Shown here piece by piece: positions 1 through 12,435 of a DNA stretch of 64,000 nucleotides. The position numbers and the translations under genes were made by a program. Below the pieces are notes generated by a model. The model searched no databases. It was given only the letters and a program-made list of their open reading frames with translations, and was not told where the DNA came from. The stretch covers positions 4,092,001 to 4,156,000 of the forward strand of contig CM082594.2 in NCBI GenBank assembly GCA_040954595.2, in the 5' to 3' direction. The stretch comes from Balanoglossus misakiensis. Its lineage: Eukaryota; Hemichordata. How positions within the stretch are numbered: position 1 is the stretch's first letter; the number at the start of each line of letters is the position of its first letter.

Positions 1-410
1 ATTACTCTGAAGAGAAATAGATTGTTTTCATTTATTTACTGAAATCTGGTGGCTAGAACCCCATTTTATTTCACTTTAACCAACAGTGTTACTCTTAGCA
101 TGAGCGACTATCGGCTCGGCTCAACAGGTGAACATGAAATTAACTTGCCCAGGCCTGTGTAAACTTCGAGGAAACCGATCGCTGTTTTTTTTGCAAATGG
201 CACATGAATACTAACTGGTATTGTCGCGTGAAAATAACATGACTCTTGCGTGAACCACGTTGCCTGGCCTGCGGGGATTTGTGTCCTAAAAATCTCCGCA
301 TCTGATTTTGTTATTGATGCGCCCCCGTGACCCACGCTCGGGGGACATGTTGTTTACTATATTTGCGTCAAAATACGCAAGGCCGCGCTCGCGCTCTGGG
401 GGGAACAATT

Positions 411-1265
411 CTTTTAAGGCGTGCTCTTAAAATCAGTGAAGTCCCTAACAAAAGAGACTAAATTCGCGCCAAAATGCAAATTATTGGGCGGAGCGGCGGG
501 TACAATCAATGTAGGTCTTCATGATGAACCAGGAACTTCCCGAGCATTGACCTCGCCAGTAAAACCAAAGTCATCTGAGATTTCGGTCAGCCCGGGCCCC
601 CATTTCAAAACGACTCGGACAAACACGGGTGATCCGTCGCCACCATACCTTTTGCAAAACATGAGATGGATCGACTTTTTCAAATATCGTACTTCCGGTA
701 TACAGTCAACCCAGCGAGATTCGCAATGGGTTTACAGTGAAACATATCTATTTAGGACGCAAATGGGACTCAAGAAAGACAGTCCTTAATATAGAGGTGT
801 CCTTCCTTAATAGACAGGTAATACTCTATTCACACAGAGACTTTTGTCTCAAAAATGTCCATAATAGAGAGTTGTCCTGATTAGAGAGGTGTCTGTAATG
901 ACATGTTTCACTGTATGTAGGCTTATCCCAGCCGCAATACGAACATGGGGAAACTTGGAATGACGCTAGTCAGTGATCGTCTTTGAGACTTTAAGGCGTG
1001 GTCTCAAACTCAGTGAAGTTCAAAATAAAATAAAAGAATTTCGTGCCAAGTTGCATATATAAATTAAGAGAAAATTCTCAATGGGTGTTTATAGGCTTAT
1101 CTCGGCCGCAATGCGGGTCGCGCTATGGTGAAACTTGGCCACGGAATGACGCTATAGTCAGTGACCGACTTTGACGTGGTCTCAAACTCAGCGAAGTTCA
1201 AAAGAAAGAAAAAGAATTGAGTCCGTGCCAAATTGCACATTATTGGGCGGAGAGGTACAACGCAC
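411..1265 (+). repeat. locally duplicated unit, three partial copies
   Basis: A unit beginning near GGCTTATCYCRGCCGCAAT at about 918 recurs at about 1092. Both copies run on through a shared segment containing CTCAAACTCAG and then GAAGTTCAAAA, giving two tandem units of about 115-130 bp. A third, shorter match (TCAGTGAAGT, then CGCGCCAAAATGCAAATTATTGGGCGGAG) starts near 418 and matches the end of the last copy near 1240. The copies have diverged at many positions. No open frame is shared, so this looks like an old non-coding duplication. Confidence 0.6.
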
Positions 1266-1635
1266 GTTTTGTATACCAGAAAGACCAGTCGTGGGGGCAC
1301 AGCGGGACCACCCCAGAAAATGTCATTGGGAGGGCGCTGGACCTATATCTAGCGTTAACATCATTACTATAGTATAGTACAATTTATTAGCAATTATTAC
1401 GTAGGGAGTGGTTTGGAACCTCAAAAATCCCCAGGTGGCGTATGGAGGATCATATGTAAAAATCTATAATTTTGAACAAATCATCTCTGTTTATTACATA
1501 ATATTAAAACTTAACAACATTGACAAGGTTAAAAATTCCTAGACAACATCGTGATCATGCTCACATGACACCCGTTATATTGTTTGTCTTACAAATTAAT
1601 AACTGCAGCATAAAATGATGAATGATATACGCGTA

Positions 1636-1775
1636 TTAAAGGTATACGGTCTCCTATGCAAATTTAGCTACAGTTACCATGGCAAATTTTCAGGGGTGGC
1701 ACAGTTCTTTAAAAACACACGTCATTTTTGCCATTTATGGACATATGTATATTGGAGGTGACCGTGTACCTTTAA
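1636..1775. mobile_element. small TTAA-flanked inverted-repeat element (MITE-like)
   Basis: TTAA at 1636-1639 is followed by AGGTATACGGTC. The far end reads GACCGTGTACCT followed by TTAA at 1772-1775, so the inner 132 bp has imperfect terminal inverted repeats and a TTAA target duplication. TTAA duplication is typical of piggyBac-type elements, but no transposase is present and the superfamily is inferred. The body carries an octamer (ATGCAAAT, 1656-1663) and, just after it, GTTACCATGGCAA, which resembles an RFX X-box. A degenerate relative lies at about 12436-12490. Confidence 0.6.
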
Positions 1776-3219
1776 AGCATGTTAAACAGGCGGCAGATAA
1801 TATACCAATAGCATCATAAAGATTCCACAGAAAAGAAAAAGAGTTCCCTATTGAGGTTGCTGGACAGAAATTCTGATTATTTACCATATTGCTTAATCCA
1901 CACAAAAACAGTATCGACCACGCCCCTAAATTAGCATATGTCGATTACAGAGATGGACGCTGTAACTTCTACAAGTCATGCCCTGGGCGACACAGTGCAC
2001 AGTACGAACATCCAAAATTGCCACATCCGAAATATTTAGCAGACTAAAAAATGAACGCTTCATGTATCCGTATACTCACGTGACACGATTGTGATAAAAT
2101 GTAACTTACCATATATACTAGAATTATTGTCTTTGCGATTCTCGGGTAAATAAAAGTGGAACATATCTTGATATATGATTGTAGGGCTAGTATAAACTTG
2201 TTCACTATTTAACTACAGCATACACTGTACGTCTTATTATTATTTACAAATAAATTCGTGCTACAGTCGAACTGCAGTTAGTAAAGACTTTCTTGTGATT
2301 ATTAAAGAATGAAACATGAACGGTAAAAAAACTAGATAAAAGAAGATCTTACTTTTACATAGAATAAACAGTTTCACTCTGTTTCACGTTGTTCGTGAGT
2401 CTGCCGATGAAAAACGTTGAGTACAACAAACGAACGAACTCCTGCAACGCGAGGGCGCATGCGCTCTATCGAGTAAAGCCATTTCCAAAAAGACTAGTTG
2501 AAAACATCCAAAGAAAAACGATCATAATTTGCATTGAATTCGAATACCGGTATGTTTTGTGATATATCTACTTTGTGCAACACGTTAAAGAATCGTGTTT
2601 TTAATAGACTATACAAAAAAATCACTCCGTCTTCGAATGTTTTTCTCTCATTGCTGAAAGAAACAATGGTAAAGATGATTGTTCAAGAAATATATGCGAC
2701 CGTTTCTAAATATTACTACTACTATGTCAACTTTTTTCTTCAATTATTTCCTTAATTGCATTCTACATAACAGTGACACTTCATATGAAATAATTAAACG
2801 CGAAAGCACAGAAAAAGAACAAGTAATACCTTAATGGCATTTCGACGAATTATGTCAGTTCCATTTTGCGCAGGACCAATTTTACGACATGGTGATTAGG
2901 CCAAGCATTTTTAGCTTGATGGACAAGTGGTAGTGACTTGACAATGTCAATCATGGCGCATCTAGTTATAAGGTTGGACGCCAACCCCAAAACGAACATA
3001 CATGTTATTGCCTGAAACATTAAGGATGGGACGACTTTGCTCAAAAACCACACATCAATTCAAAAACGAACTGATCTTCAGCACGGACCCCGAATTCTCC
3101 TTTCGCCTTATGGCGCCCTCATGTGTTGAATTCTTGTTCGCACTGACTAAAACGAACCAACAAATTAAACCCTTGTTTACAGAGTAGAAATCAAAACCAA
3201 TTTCGCGATCTCGTCGAAC

Positions 3220-6200
3220 TCAGACTTTTGAAACGTTCGCTTCGTCGCCCTTTTCATTTTCAACCACCAACTCAATAGCTCCGTCTGGGGTTTGTTTTTT
3301 CTTTCCGATGTGTTGCTCTTCGTCGTCATGGTGACCGTGTTCGTGATGATCTTCGTCCAGTTCGGCCACCATTCGGTGATGCACTGTGGCGGAGGCCACG
3401 CCGTGGCTGACGCAGTTTACTCCTGTACGTATCGCGTCCCTGTTGTGCGACAAAGAAAATCATCGTGGTGTTGATGTTTTGGCTTTCTGCGAGCGAGCGA
3501 GCGAGAGAGAGAGAGAGAGGGGGGGGGGGGGACAGACAAACTGACAGAGACAACAGACAGGTAGACAGAAAGAGGGAGACAGACACACAGCAACTTACGG
3601 AGACATAGACAGAGAAATACAGAGGTACAGAGTTTTCTGTAAATCTGAGAAAAATGCGATGTGCTGGATATTTGGATGGATAGCTCATGACTTTGGGGAT
3701 CATAGACGGGTATATAGTGAACGGCAGGCGAAAGGTCGATGGGCTATCTTGTAGGTTGGCGTGTTTAACTTAAAAATAACGGGTGTAGAAACAAACTTAC
3801 AGTAACCATTCCATTGTGATGAGCAATCCAATGGCCTCCATCGGTATGTTGGTCGTGGTACAGATTTGTACAATAGCAACGATGCTGCCACTCGGGACAG
3901 ACGGTAAACTGAAAGCAATGATCATGGCTAGAACCCTAGATGAAGAGTGAGGAAAGTAAAACAAGAAAAAAGACACAAATTGAGTATTTATGTCAGTGGT
4001 AAAATCATAAATCTCCTCCCTCTAGTGCTCGTCTGGGAGACGATGAAAATAACCGGGTAAAAAACGTTTCTATTACTTTTTATACCCCTGGTGTGTATTT
4101 TGAAGGCATCCAGGATATTTTTAATGATCAGCACCATGTTATAGTCGCTTCCACATTTTTTGTTTTGGTTTTACAAAGTGTTAGGCCGACAGGTAAAAAT
4201 AAATCAATATAAATAAAAATTCTGTATAACTTCCCAGGGCCCTTTTTTCAATAGTTTTGATTGAGAATTTCAGATTTAAAATGTCATTTTCTGTGTGATT
4301 TTGTAAAGTATCTTTGAAAGTTACGACTTGCCAAATTCACAAACTTTTTTAAAATCAGAAGTACTATCACCCTGAGGATCAAATCAATTTTCCATGACTT
4401 TTTAGGCGCCTAGCAACTATTCCAGGATTTTATTGGAGCGTGTGAACCCTGGCAGAAGAGACGATACTTACGCTACAACGACAATCTGACCGGCGTTCAA
4501 GTTGAGGACAGAACACTGGGCCAACCAGAGACAGGCAGACATGATGAACATGCAGGAACCGTCGCGGTTGAAGGTGGCACACAGCGGCAGCACAAAACTG
4601 TTGACACTCTTGTGCACTTTGTTGTGTTCCTCCATCCCCTTGATCAAGGTGGGCAGCGTGGCGGCGCTGTGACAGTGGAGAAAAGGAAGCGCGAACATGT
4701 TAACAGAAAGGAGGGGGAATGCCGGGCCGGAATTCGTATCGAGCGTTCTGATTGGTGAGTACACATTTCTGTATCATGTGTATGGTATTTCTCAAACTAT
4801 AATATAACGAAGAAGATGCGTCGTTATCTGAAGCAAAGCACAAAGCTAACCTATCGTTTGAAATGACTAGCAAATGTGCATTGCTTCCATGGGCGCAGCC
4901 ATTTTGAATTGTTGGTAATAACGTCATAAGACGGCCATTTTGCCTAGAATCTGGGCAATATGGTAGATGATCAGGTGATGGTGGCACATACGGCATCCTA
5001 TACGTTAGCACATGGCAGCCAGGGGTAGAATTAACCGGACTCGGTTAGCCCGAACCAAAACATGAGTACCAATGGCCGCCCCTGGGTGTCGGGTTGCCTT
5101 GTTTCTTTCGTTTTAAACTTTAAAACGAAAAACAACAACACATGGTGTAATCTTCGAAAAGACCACCATATCACACCACCTGCACACGCGGTGTTGTCGG
5201 AAGCGCGTTTGTTTAAGTGCTAGAAGGTTAAAATCACATTTCTACTGTCTGTGGTTATACAATAATACAGTGTTATTCAGATCATATCATAATGTGTGTA
5301 CAAATACCAAGCTTAACCTTATCACCACCATGTTTTGATCTAAACCCAAAGGTTTTCAATGATAAGGTTTGCCCGCTACAGAGGGGAAATGAGAGTGGAG
5401 AGATATAAAGGACGTGACCGCAAATATTTCTCTTCAATCACGGTCCCGTACTTAAATGTTTAAAACTACCCTGGAGTGACTTAATATAGAATTGTGATGC
5501 AGCAAAACCTGTTAGGCTCGTGATAAGATGGTTTTATAGGCAAGGGGGATACCCCGAGGAGCCGTTAAAATTGTTAATGCAGTCGGCATGATGTTTGATG
5601 ATGGAGAGTGCATTAAACAACTTACCTGCTTTTAGTAATCATGGCGATCAAAATGGCGTCGGTGTACCCCCAGTAGACTTTGTAAAGTATCCGCCTAGCA
5701 ACGATGAAATGTATCAGCGGCAGGGTCACAAACACGTGGATGGTCTCACCGATGATGATGGTGGCCGAAAACAACCCCAGGGTTCGCCACACCTCCGTGA
5801 TGTTGTCCACGCGCAGCAGAGCCACCGCGATCAGACTGGCTGTACCAACTGGCAATGTCCTAGAAATGTGTACACCGAACAGGTGATGATTCGACGGTAT
5901 TGTCATTTTTTTTTTCCAAATGGTGAAATTACGGACAAGATGGAAGCTGTCACATCAGAATCACAATTCCTTGATTATTGTCATAATTTTGGCTGCCAGC
6001 AACATTCGCATCTTCTTGCTCAACTCCACAAAAAAATGTTCAGACGTAGTATTGGAGGAATACAATCACCTCTAATTTACATAATTGCCATATATGGTTA
6101 AAAGCACATGGCTTAGTCTTCTCAAGACCATCTGATGGCAGACTTTTTTCGCGCGGCCATCCAAGCGAAAATCAACGATTGGTTACACCTACACTTTCTA

Positions 6201-6785
6201 TGACATTTTTATTTGAGAACATGCCATTGGTCTTCAATATATTTGAAGTAGGAAGTGTAAATCCACTGTACTCACCACATGTAGGTCGTCAGTATTTTGA
6301 ACGTCAGAACGCGGAGTGATTGTAGAAACCCGAGCATTGTCCGACTGGCTTCCCGCTCAACGCTCATCGCCATCCCCAGCATGATGCAAAAAATGACAAC
6401 ACCTGACGACAAGATTTGACGAAGTCACTTTCGAGGTGTGCAGCAAGTTTGAGCTTGTCATTAACATAATAACAACATAGCGGAAGATGCATTAAAATGT
6501 CACAGAAATAGATTGAAGAGTGTCAAATGACGGCTTGTAGTCATGCAAATTCAGTATTCTTACCTAGCAAGTTGGTAGCGCCCCCATAGACTGTATCTTT
6601 GCCGACGACGACCTCCACGGTCACATTGGTGCCGTTTCGTTCAACCACCGTCTCCTCCATATCATAAATAGTTCTTGTCTGCCAAAAAGAGAGTAGATAT
6701 TTTTCTGATTCAGACATGCTTCAAAATAAGACACTGGTAAAGAGATGAGTCGAAGATCACGATACAGCGACAAAGACTATATCGG

Positions 6786-6873
<88 letters not shown>

Positions 6874-9155
6874 TTCATCATCATCATCATCATCTCAAAA
6901 TTTCTGACGAACTGATAATTACTTACCGAATGTAAACAAGCCAACACGATGTTTTCTGGAATGATGTTCCTGGCATTGAAAATATACAAAAGAGGTGACT
7001 ACATGTATATTGTTCGTACAAGCCTGACCCTACATATTTGATGACGTGACCGCGGACGTTCCCGCTCCTACCTCTATGTATGATACAGCGCACACATTCT
7101 GTCGTCTGCACGCCAGCTCTTTTCGAACACTATAATACTGACTACAAGAGTGCACCATACGTTGTGCTACTTACACAAGATATCTCTCAGGCTCAGTTGG
7201 AGCAACTACCCTTTTCACGGAATTTCTATTTTATTTGAACACTAAACCATTTTTTCAAATACGCATAAACTTATCAGAAACTGGGTAAGTGCAAAGTATC
7301 TGGTTTCAACATGTCCTGGCCATTATCCCCCTGCAAGCGAACAGGGTCGTCAGAAGTCGTTAGTTCAGAGCAAGATGCGCCATAAATTTTCATAGTGTGA
7401 ACAGAAGTCGTCGTCTGCTCGGCAAGTAGTGCCCCTGAAGCCCGCCATAAATATTCTGGAAATTGTCCGCAATGTACGAACGCAGAACTGGTATGCGCAT
7501 ACAGCACAGTGTAATGGGGGACAGCTGCAACTCATCATTGGCGTGATGTGTCCTCATTTTTCATTCGAACGAGATGCTGCCCCTTTTTAAAGGTTTGCAC
7601 ATGATATCCACTTGAACTCTCATTCAATGGTGCCACTGCGCCGTGCGTTTATTTTTATAAGCAGGACATTTCTCCCAATGCCCTAGCTACAAAATTTAAA
7701 TATTGCAGTGGATATAGGGGCAAAAATGTGAGCTCAACTTTCAATCTTTCCCCGTGTACCAACAGTTACCGATTCCTGGTTGAAAACATTTGCATATATT
7801 TGCATAACCTGCCGACAATATTGTCACAGCAACAACAAAAAATTATGCATTGAGCAAAGTACTGAAGATGCAGAGGGTATATTTTACTCGTTGATACCTG
7901 AACAAATCGGCAAACACATCTTGCGTCTCGTATCTTGTCGCCTGAAATGGAATGTCGGTGGAGAAGACCGACCCGGGCTGAATGATGGACACCAGCGCCA
8001 ATCCCGTCATGCAACTGATAAACAGCACGGTCCAGATGTAGCCGAAGGTCATCAGACCCATCTTGCCGTTGACGCGGAGATCCAGCGTCGCCACAGCTAC
8101 ATGGAATTAATAAAAAAAAAAATTAAAAAATTAAATTTTGGATACAGGGTTTCTATAACAAACACTCTCACAAGTATAGGTGAGCAAGATTTTATCACAT
8201 CAGTGTAAATTGCACAGGGACTATAAATATAACCATGTGGCCACTATGTAGAGGTGACCACTAACACAGGTCTCATTGTAACACACCATGCTGCGAACCC
8301 TCGATCGTGATTCGTCAATACGACGTCACGTGACCTTAGTCATTTCGAACTGTTCCCTAGGGCATCAGTTTGATCGGTTTCTGCCCGGTACTGTTGCCTG
8401 GATGTGGTGTGTGTCGTGTTTGGTGTGTTATAAAACACATGATGACTGACATATTCGGGCAACAGTGTATTTTTGATGACCTCGGGACTGCCAGTCACAC
8501 CAAAACAGTCTGTTTTCCCTCGGGCATGTGTATACTGTAATACTCACCGGTTGTGACGCAGGATATCACGAGCGGTAAAATTGTCAGTTTCAAACCGCGA
8601 AGAAACAGCTCTCCCGGCATTCCTAGCCACATCAAAGCATCTTGGGATACATTCACATCCTGCATAATAAAACAGCGCGTAATGTTTGACAAATTAAATT
8701 GCTCCATATAAAATGCAAATTGAAACGCAGTAGCCTAAATATGCAAAAAAAATGATGCTTTGCAAATTGTAAAATAAATTCAAATCCGGACTCAACAATA
8801 CCAGTACTGATTGTACACCTATGTGTTGTGCTGATAAACTAAATGGACACTTTTAAATGGTTGACAGAGTAAAATAAGAAACTGTATTTGATGCACGATG
8901 TAAAATACTTTGAAACAATCAACAGTTACTTACCTGGAGTGCAAATCCAATGATGAACCCGACTACAACACCAACCAATGTCAAGAGCAACAATAAATTA
9001 TCGATGGCAAATTGTTTGAGGCAATTCTTAGAAAAGCTGATCTCAGGAATGCCGCCTCTGCACGGACCGCAACACCTCATTTTGAGAGATTCCTCGATAT
9101 GCAAATTACCTGCAATGGAAATTGATCGAGTGAATGATTTAGTTGTAGTCGACAT
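3220..9155 (-). CDS. SLC1-family (EAAT-like) transporter, divergent, 10 exons, 533 aa
   Basis: SLC1 proteins are trimeric elevator transporters that usually move acidic or neutral amino acids with sodium. Coding exons, all with GT-AG borders and matching phases, are 9155-8934, 8659-8548, 8096-7898, 6969-6927, 6678-6564, 6402-6276, 5859-5626, 4666-4472, 3935-3801 and 3439-3220; they total 1602 nt including the stop. Visible family landmarks are TM1 (about residues 52-73), PGELFLRGLK (TM2), NGKMG (TM3 start), two sequons N207GT and N210VT in the 4B-4C loop, the HP1 tip TKSSAATLP (348-356), NRDGS (384-388, normally NMDGT), HP2 and TM8 LDAIRTGVN (461-469). Length suits the family. Oddities: Met to Arg in NMDGT, the TM8 sodium aspartate is His473, TM3 sodium-site residues are lost, and the tail is His/acid-rich, ending in SKV. 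The frame is intact across all exons, so a pseudogene is unlikely. Substrate unknown. Exon structure is inferred from sequence and not backed by transcripts. Confidence 0.9.
3490..3531. repeat. compound microsatellite (GAGC)n(GA)n(G)n
   Basis: Four GAGC-type units run into about eight GA units and then 13 consecutive G. It lies in the last intron of the SLC1 gene (3440-3800), about 50 nt upstream of the final exon in transcript order. Confidence 0.9.
6786..6894. repeat. (CAT)n / (ATG)n trinucleotide microsatellite
   Basis: About 36 CAT units with a single CTT interruption near 6871. The tract lies in the 248-bp SLC1 intron between the exons at 6969-6927 and 6678-6564, starting about 33 nt past the donor site. 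The poly-methionine open frame that it creates on the minus strand is an artefact of the repeat. Confidence 0.95.
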
Positions 9156-11604
9156 ATGATGACTGTCAACAAAATGAAAATATCAGTTGTATTGCGTGTA
9201 TGTGGATATGGATGTCTTTGTCGATATTTTCTCATGACGAGGTATGATGTCCAATATAGTAAGCTAGGAGTCCGTCTGTCATAATCAGCAAAATTTAACT
9301 GGTCAAAGAAACACAATACAAAGCCACCATATCTTACAAAATAAGACCCACTTCCTCGAGAGTCAATGTGACCAAGTGAAATCCGTGCAATTAGGGGCCT
9401 ACTGCATGGACAACTTGAATTTTCGAATCTTAGTCCACTGCATAGCGGAATTCTGTACTGGACTGACAGTGGTTTTCGTGTATTTTGTGTGTAGTTGTTG
9501 AAATACTGAACAGCGGCGCGTCTGTGAGATTCGCAATGGCCCATTCCTACATGATGTGTTTCGCGAATGCGCGCATTGTGAGGAAGGCCACGTGTTGTAC
9601 TTAGTAGAAAAAATGTCGTCCCATAAATAAAGGGGAAAGTACGCCTCACACAGATCACCAGATTGTTTCGTCAGATAGGAGTGTTGTATATATAAAAGGT
9701 CAAGCTTGACTGAGTACATGACACAGTATATTCTCGATGGTTAAAAGTTATCGACACGTTAGCCCTCTTTTGGCCTACGTCTCCCCGCGAGTCACCAACT
9801 TTGAAATGATAACGGATTCACTCGATAAGGAAGGGGTCTGGGAGATGCCGTATGTTTGATGTTACCCCGAGTCGTGATATGAGAGGGAAAGCGCATTAGG
9901 CGCGTCAAATAGTGCGTGAAGCCAAATGTCAACAACAAAGATGACAGGGTCCCCATGCATTAAATGATTGCATCTCTTGTTCGAGTACGAAAACGTACAC
10001 GCGCCAGTCATATTACACACAGTTGATGGTGGGACAAATCAATGAAGGATATGGTTCATTTGCAAAGGGGTGGTATGGCAACATTTCAGCTATTCGAAGC
10101 TTCGCTGTGCTTTGCCAGTTCAAACTCTATAGCAAATGCTCCATCTGTAACTAAGAACCTTCAATTCCCGTAGCAAAGGTGCCAATGCACTAAAACAATA
10201 TGTTGTGCTCTTTCACATATCGTAATGCAGCATGCGTACATTACGATACATGTCATATTCCTATATTACATATGGTTTCAATTTTGATGCGTACTATAAG
10301 GCAAACTGCAAGCTGCCTGTATTCTTGCTCGATGGCAGGCTGTTTGCATGGCAAGGGATTTCACAAATTCATTGTCTCATTTGAATCGACGTAAAATTAT
10401 ACGTGCTACAGAATAAGAGACGCGATGTAAGAAAACAAATATCATGATGTTTGAATGTGCTGGCGCCCCGCTTTTTCGTCAACCCAGCTTCGAGAAAACC
10501 ACTTAAGAAATCTCAATTTCTTGTTTTGATAGTGCATTGGTGTGATGCACGGTACAAGGTGAAAAAATAAGTTTCTGTTATTTGTCGTATGTCTTCTGAT
10601 GGTGTGAAATTCACAACTTTAGCCCGTGTCGAGGAAAAGAATCTGATACACGGACCGAAATGTCGCGATAGCTGAAGATACGGACAAATGGCCCGGTTCG
10701 GTATTTTCTCTTAAGTGTTCCGCTTGACAGATGTCAGATAGTGATCTGCGATAAAATGACGTCAAGACGCGGAGAGGAGAGCAGAGAGGGGGACCTGGTG
10801 AATTCCTGTCGGATTGTGGTAGAAGGTTGAAAGGTCGCTGCTGCGGAGTGTTTAATGTTTCAGGGTTCAGGCACTGTTGCCAGTCACCATGCAAGCACCC
10901 CTCCGGGTCAATTCCCATGACACGTTATATTTTGCTCTGTAAACACGGGTCTTTGGATTTCTCTAGAAACCCGTGAGTTGCTTTGAAGGCAGCCGGCTGG
11001 TGATACGTGCCCATGGAAACGCGTCTCTCCGGACAACGCGACGAACACCTCCCGAAGTATGGCGTGTTCGTGCGCCCAAGAAAGAATCCCGGAGACGCAA
11101 CGCGCAGATAGCACCCAACCAGAAAATAGTCTTATTCCGCCAGACAATTCTCTTGCCCAGAAAAAAACACATTTGGCAAAATTCATCTGTAGAGCGACTT
11201 ATTCCATGCGTCCGTTATTTCTGTTTGTTGGTGCAACTTTTGAAAGCTGTAGACAAAGCAATTGACGCCGTACTACAGCAAAACATCGTACAGATATACT
11301 GTACCAACCGTGAATGATTGAAAGCATGAATACTTGGCAAATAATTGTCAATTTGATTATTCTGAAAAGAAAATGTTGAGCAACACGTTTGTTAATTCGT
11401 AGTCTTTCAAAACTCAAATCATGGAAGAAGCTGCACAGTAAGACGCGTTTTGATTGGAGAACCAGGTGGCTGGAAATATTTTGATTGGACAAATGGACGG
11501 CCTGTGACAGTTCGAAGGGAGTAGCTCGCTTATAGCTTTTTGAGATGTTCGCAACATGCATGAGGTACCTGCGAAAGACAAGATCACAAATGTTTTACCA
11601 GGGT

Positions 11605-11632
11605 ATGTGTGTGTGTGGGGGGGGGGGGGGGG
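11605..11632. repeat. (TG)n followed by an 18-G run
   Basis: Five TG units run directly into 18 consecutive G on the plus strand. Simple repeat in intergenic DNA. Confidence 0.9.
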
Positions 11633-12435
11633 TTAATGGGCTCAGCTCTGCTTCGCATGTAAACCGTTCGCTTTGCAATGATGGGAACACAGACCAGTCA
11701 CCTGTATTTCTGGATAACCCCCGCTCAGTAGTACGTGGTCACTGAACTCACGATTACAGTCCACAGTTGTTAAATTACTTCGCCAGTGGCAACAAACTTT
11801 TATATTAAAACGAGCCAAATGTTTACTAGAACTGTATTTTGTACTGGCTTATTAAGCGGCCTATGTGTTTGCGAAATAGTACCATGCTGTCAGCATGGTA
11901 CGTTTTGCTCACCGGGGTATGCCAAGCGCCGTCAAATTCTTCATGGCTGCCCCCTCCGAGGTACAATTTGTGTAAATATTTTATAAGTGGTCACTCTCAT
12001 GCCGGCAAACTCAATTACTTTCCCTGCTACACGACACAGTGCAGTTTGCGAATGCGTAGTTTACCAGACACTTTCTGTCGTTTCATCAGTACACCCTATA
12101 GGAGGATTGTTAGAGCCAGACGACAAAATGTGAAGCCTTGCCCCGCAGCGGCGCGCCTTTTTTCTTACGCAGAACATCGTCTAACTTTACCGCGCATACC
12201 TCTAAATTACATGTTTTTATAAATGTCAGCTGTGTCGGTGTTGACACGTCCGCCCCCTTAAGTGACCCCTCGGTGCGTAAAAGATTGAGCCAAATCGAAA
12301 TTATGACCGTTATCCCGAAAGCCTGCACTGGCTGGGTTAACCGCTTCACTTAACCGATGAACTGAGACTGCGCATATTTTAGAGACCGCTGAAGGTCGGA
12401 TACGCTGAAGGTTGAATCATCAATGGTTACTTTCA

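Larger units (their letters stand above)
1..3219. other. non-coding left flank, no gene recognised
   Basis: This is the 3' side of the minus-strand SLC1 gene that ends at 3220. I see no convincing coding exon. Short open frames occur (for example 421-789, which opens with GTG, and 2850-3053 on the minus strand), but none resembles a known family or joins an exon chain. The stretch holds a local duplication (411-1265) and a small TTAA-flanked element (1636-1775), both listed separately. The rest is AT-rich single-copy-looking sequence in which I see nothing. Confidence 0.6.

Noticed and set aside
421-789. 122-residue plus-strand frame
   Set aside because: Opens with GTG rather than ATG, starts inside a duplicated repeat and shows no family features.
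2850-3053. 67-residue minus-strand frame with a membrane-like stretch
   Set aside because: Lies beyond the SLC1 stop codon, has no matching SLC1 segment and no convincing exon chain.
5595-6101. 168-residue plus-strand frame
   Set aside because: Antisense shadow of SLC1 exon 7 (5859-5626) extended into introns.
6777-6989. Poly-methionine open frame
   Set aside because: Produced by the (CAT)n microsatellite and running into an SLC1 exon in another reading.
3220-9155. SLC1 gene as a pseudogene because of the missing sodium residues
   Set aside because: All ten exons have intact frames, correct splice sites and matching phases, which neutral decay would probably have broken.
9077-9658. 193-residue minus-strand frame
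   Set aside because: Overlaps SLC1 exon 1 in another frame and the likely 5' region. No domain or signal recognised.
9687-9699. TATA box TATATATAAAAGG
   Set aside because: A good TATA string on the plus strand, but no plus-strand gene follows, and its relation to the minus-strand SLC1 promoter is unsupported.
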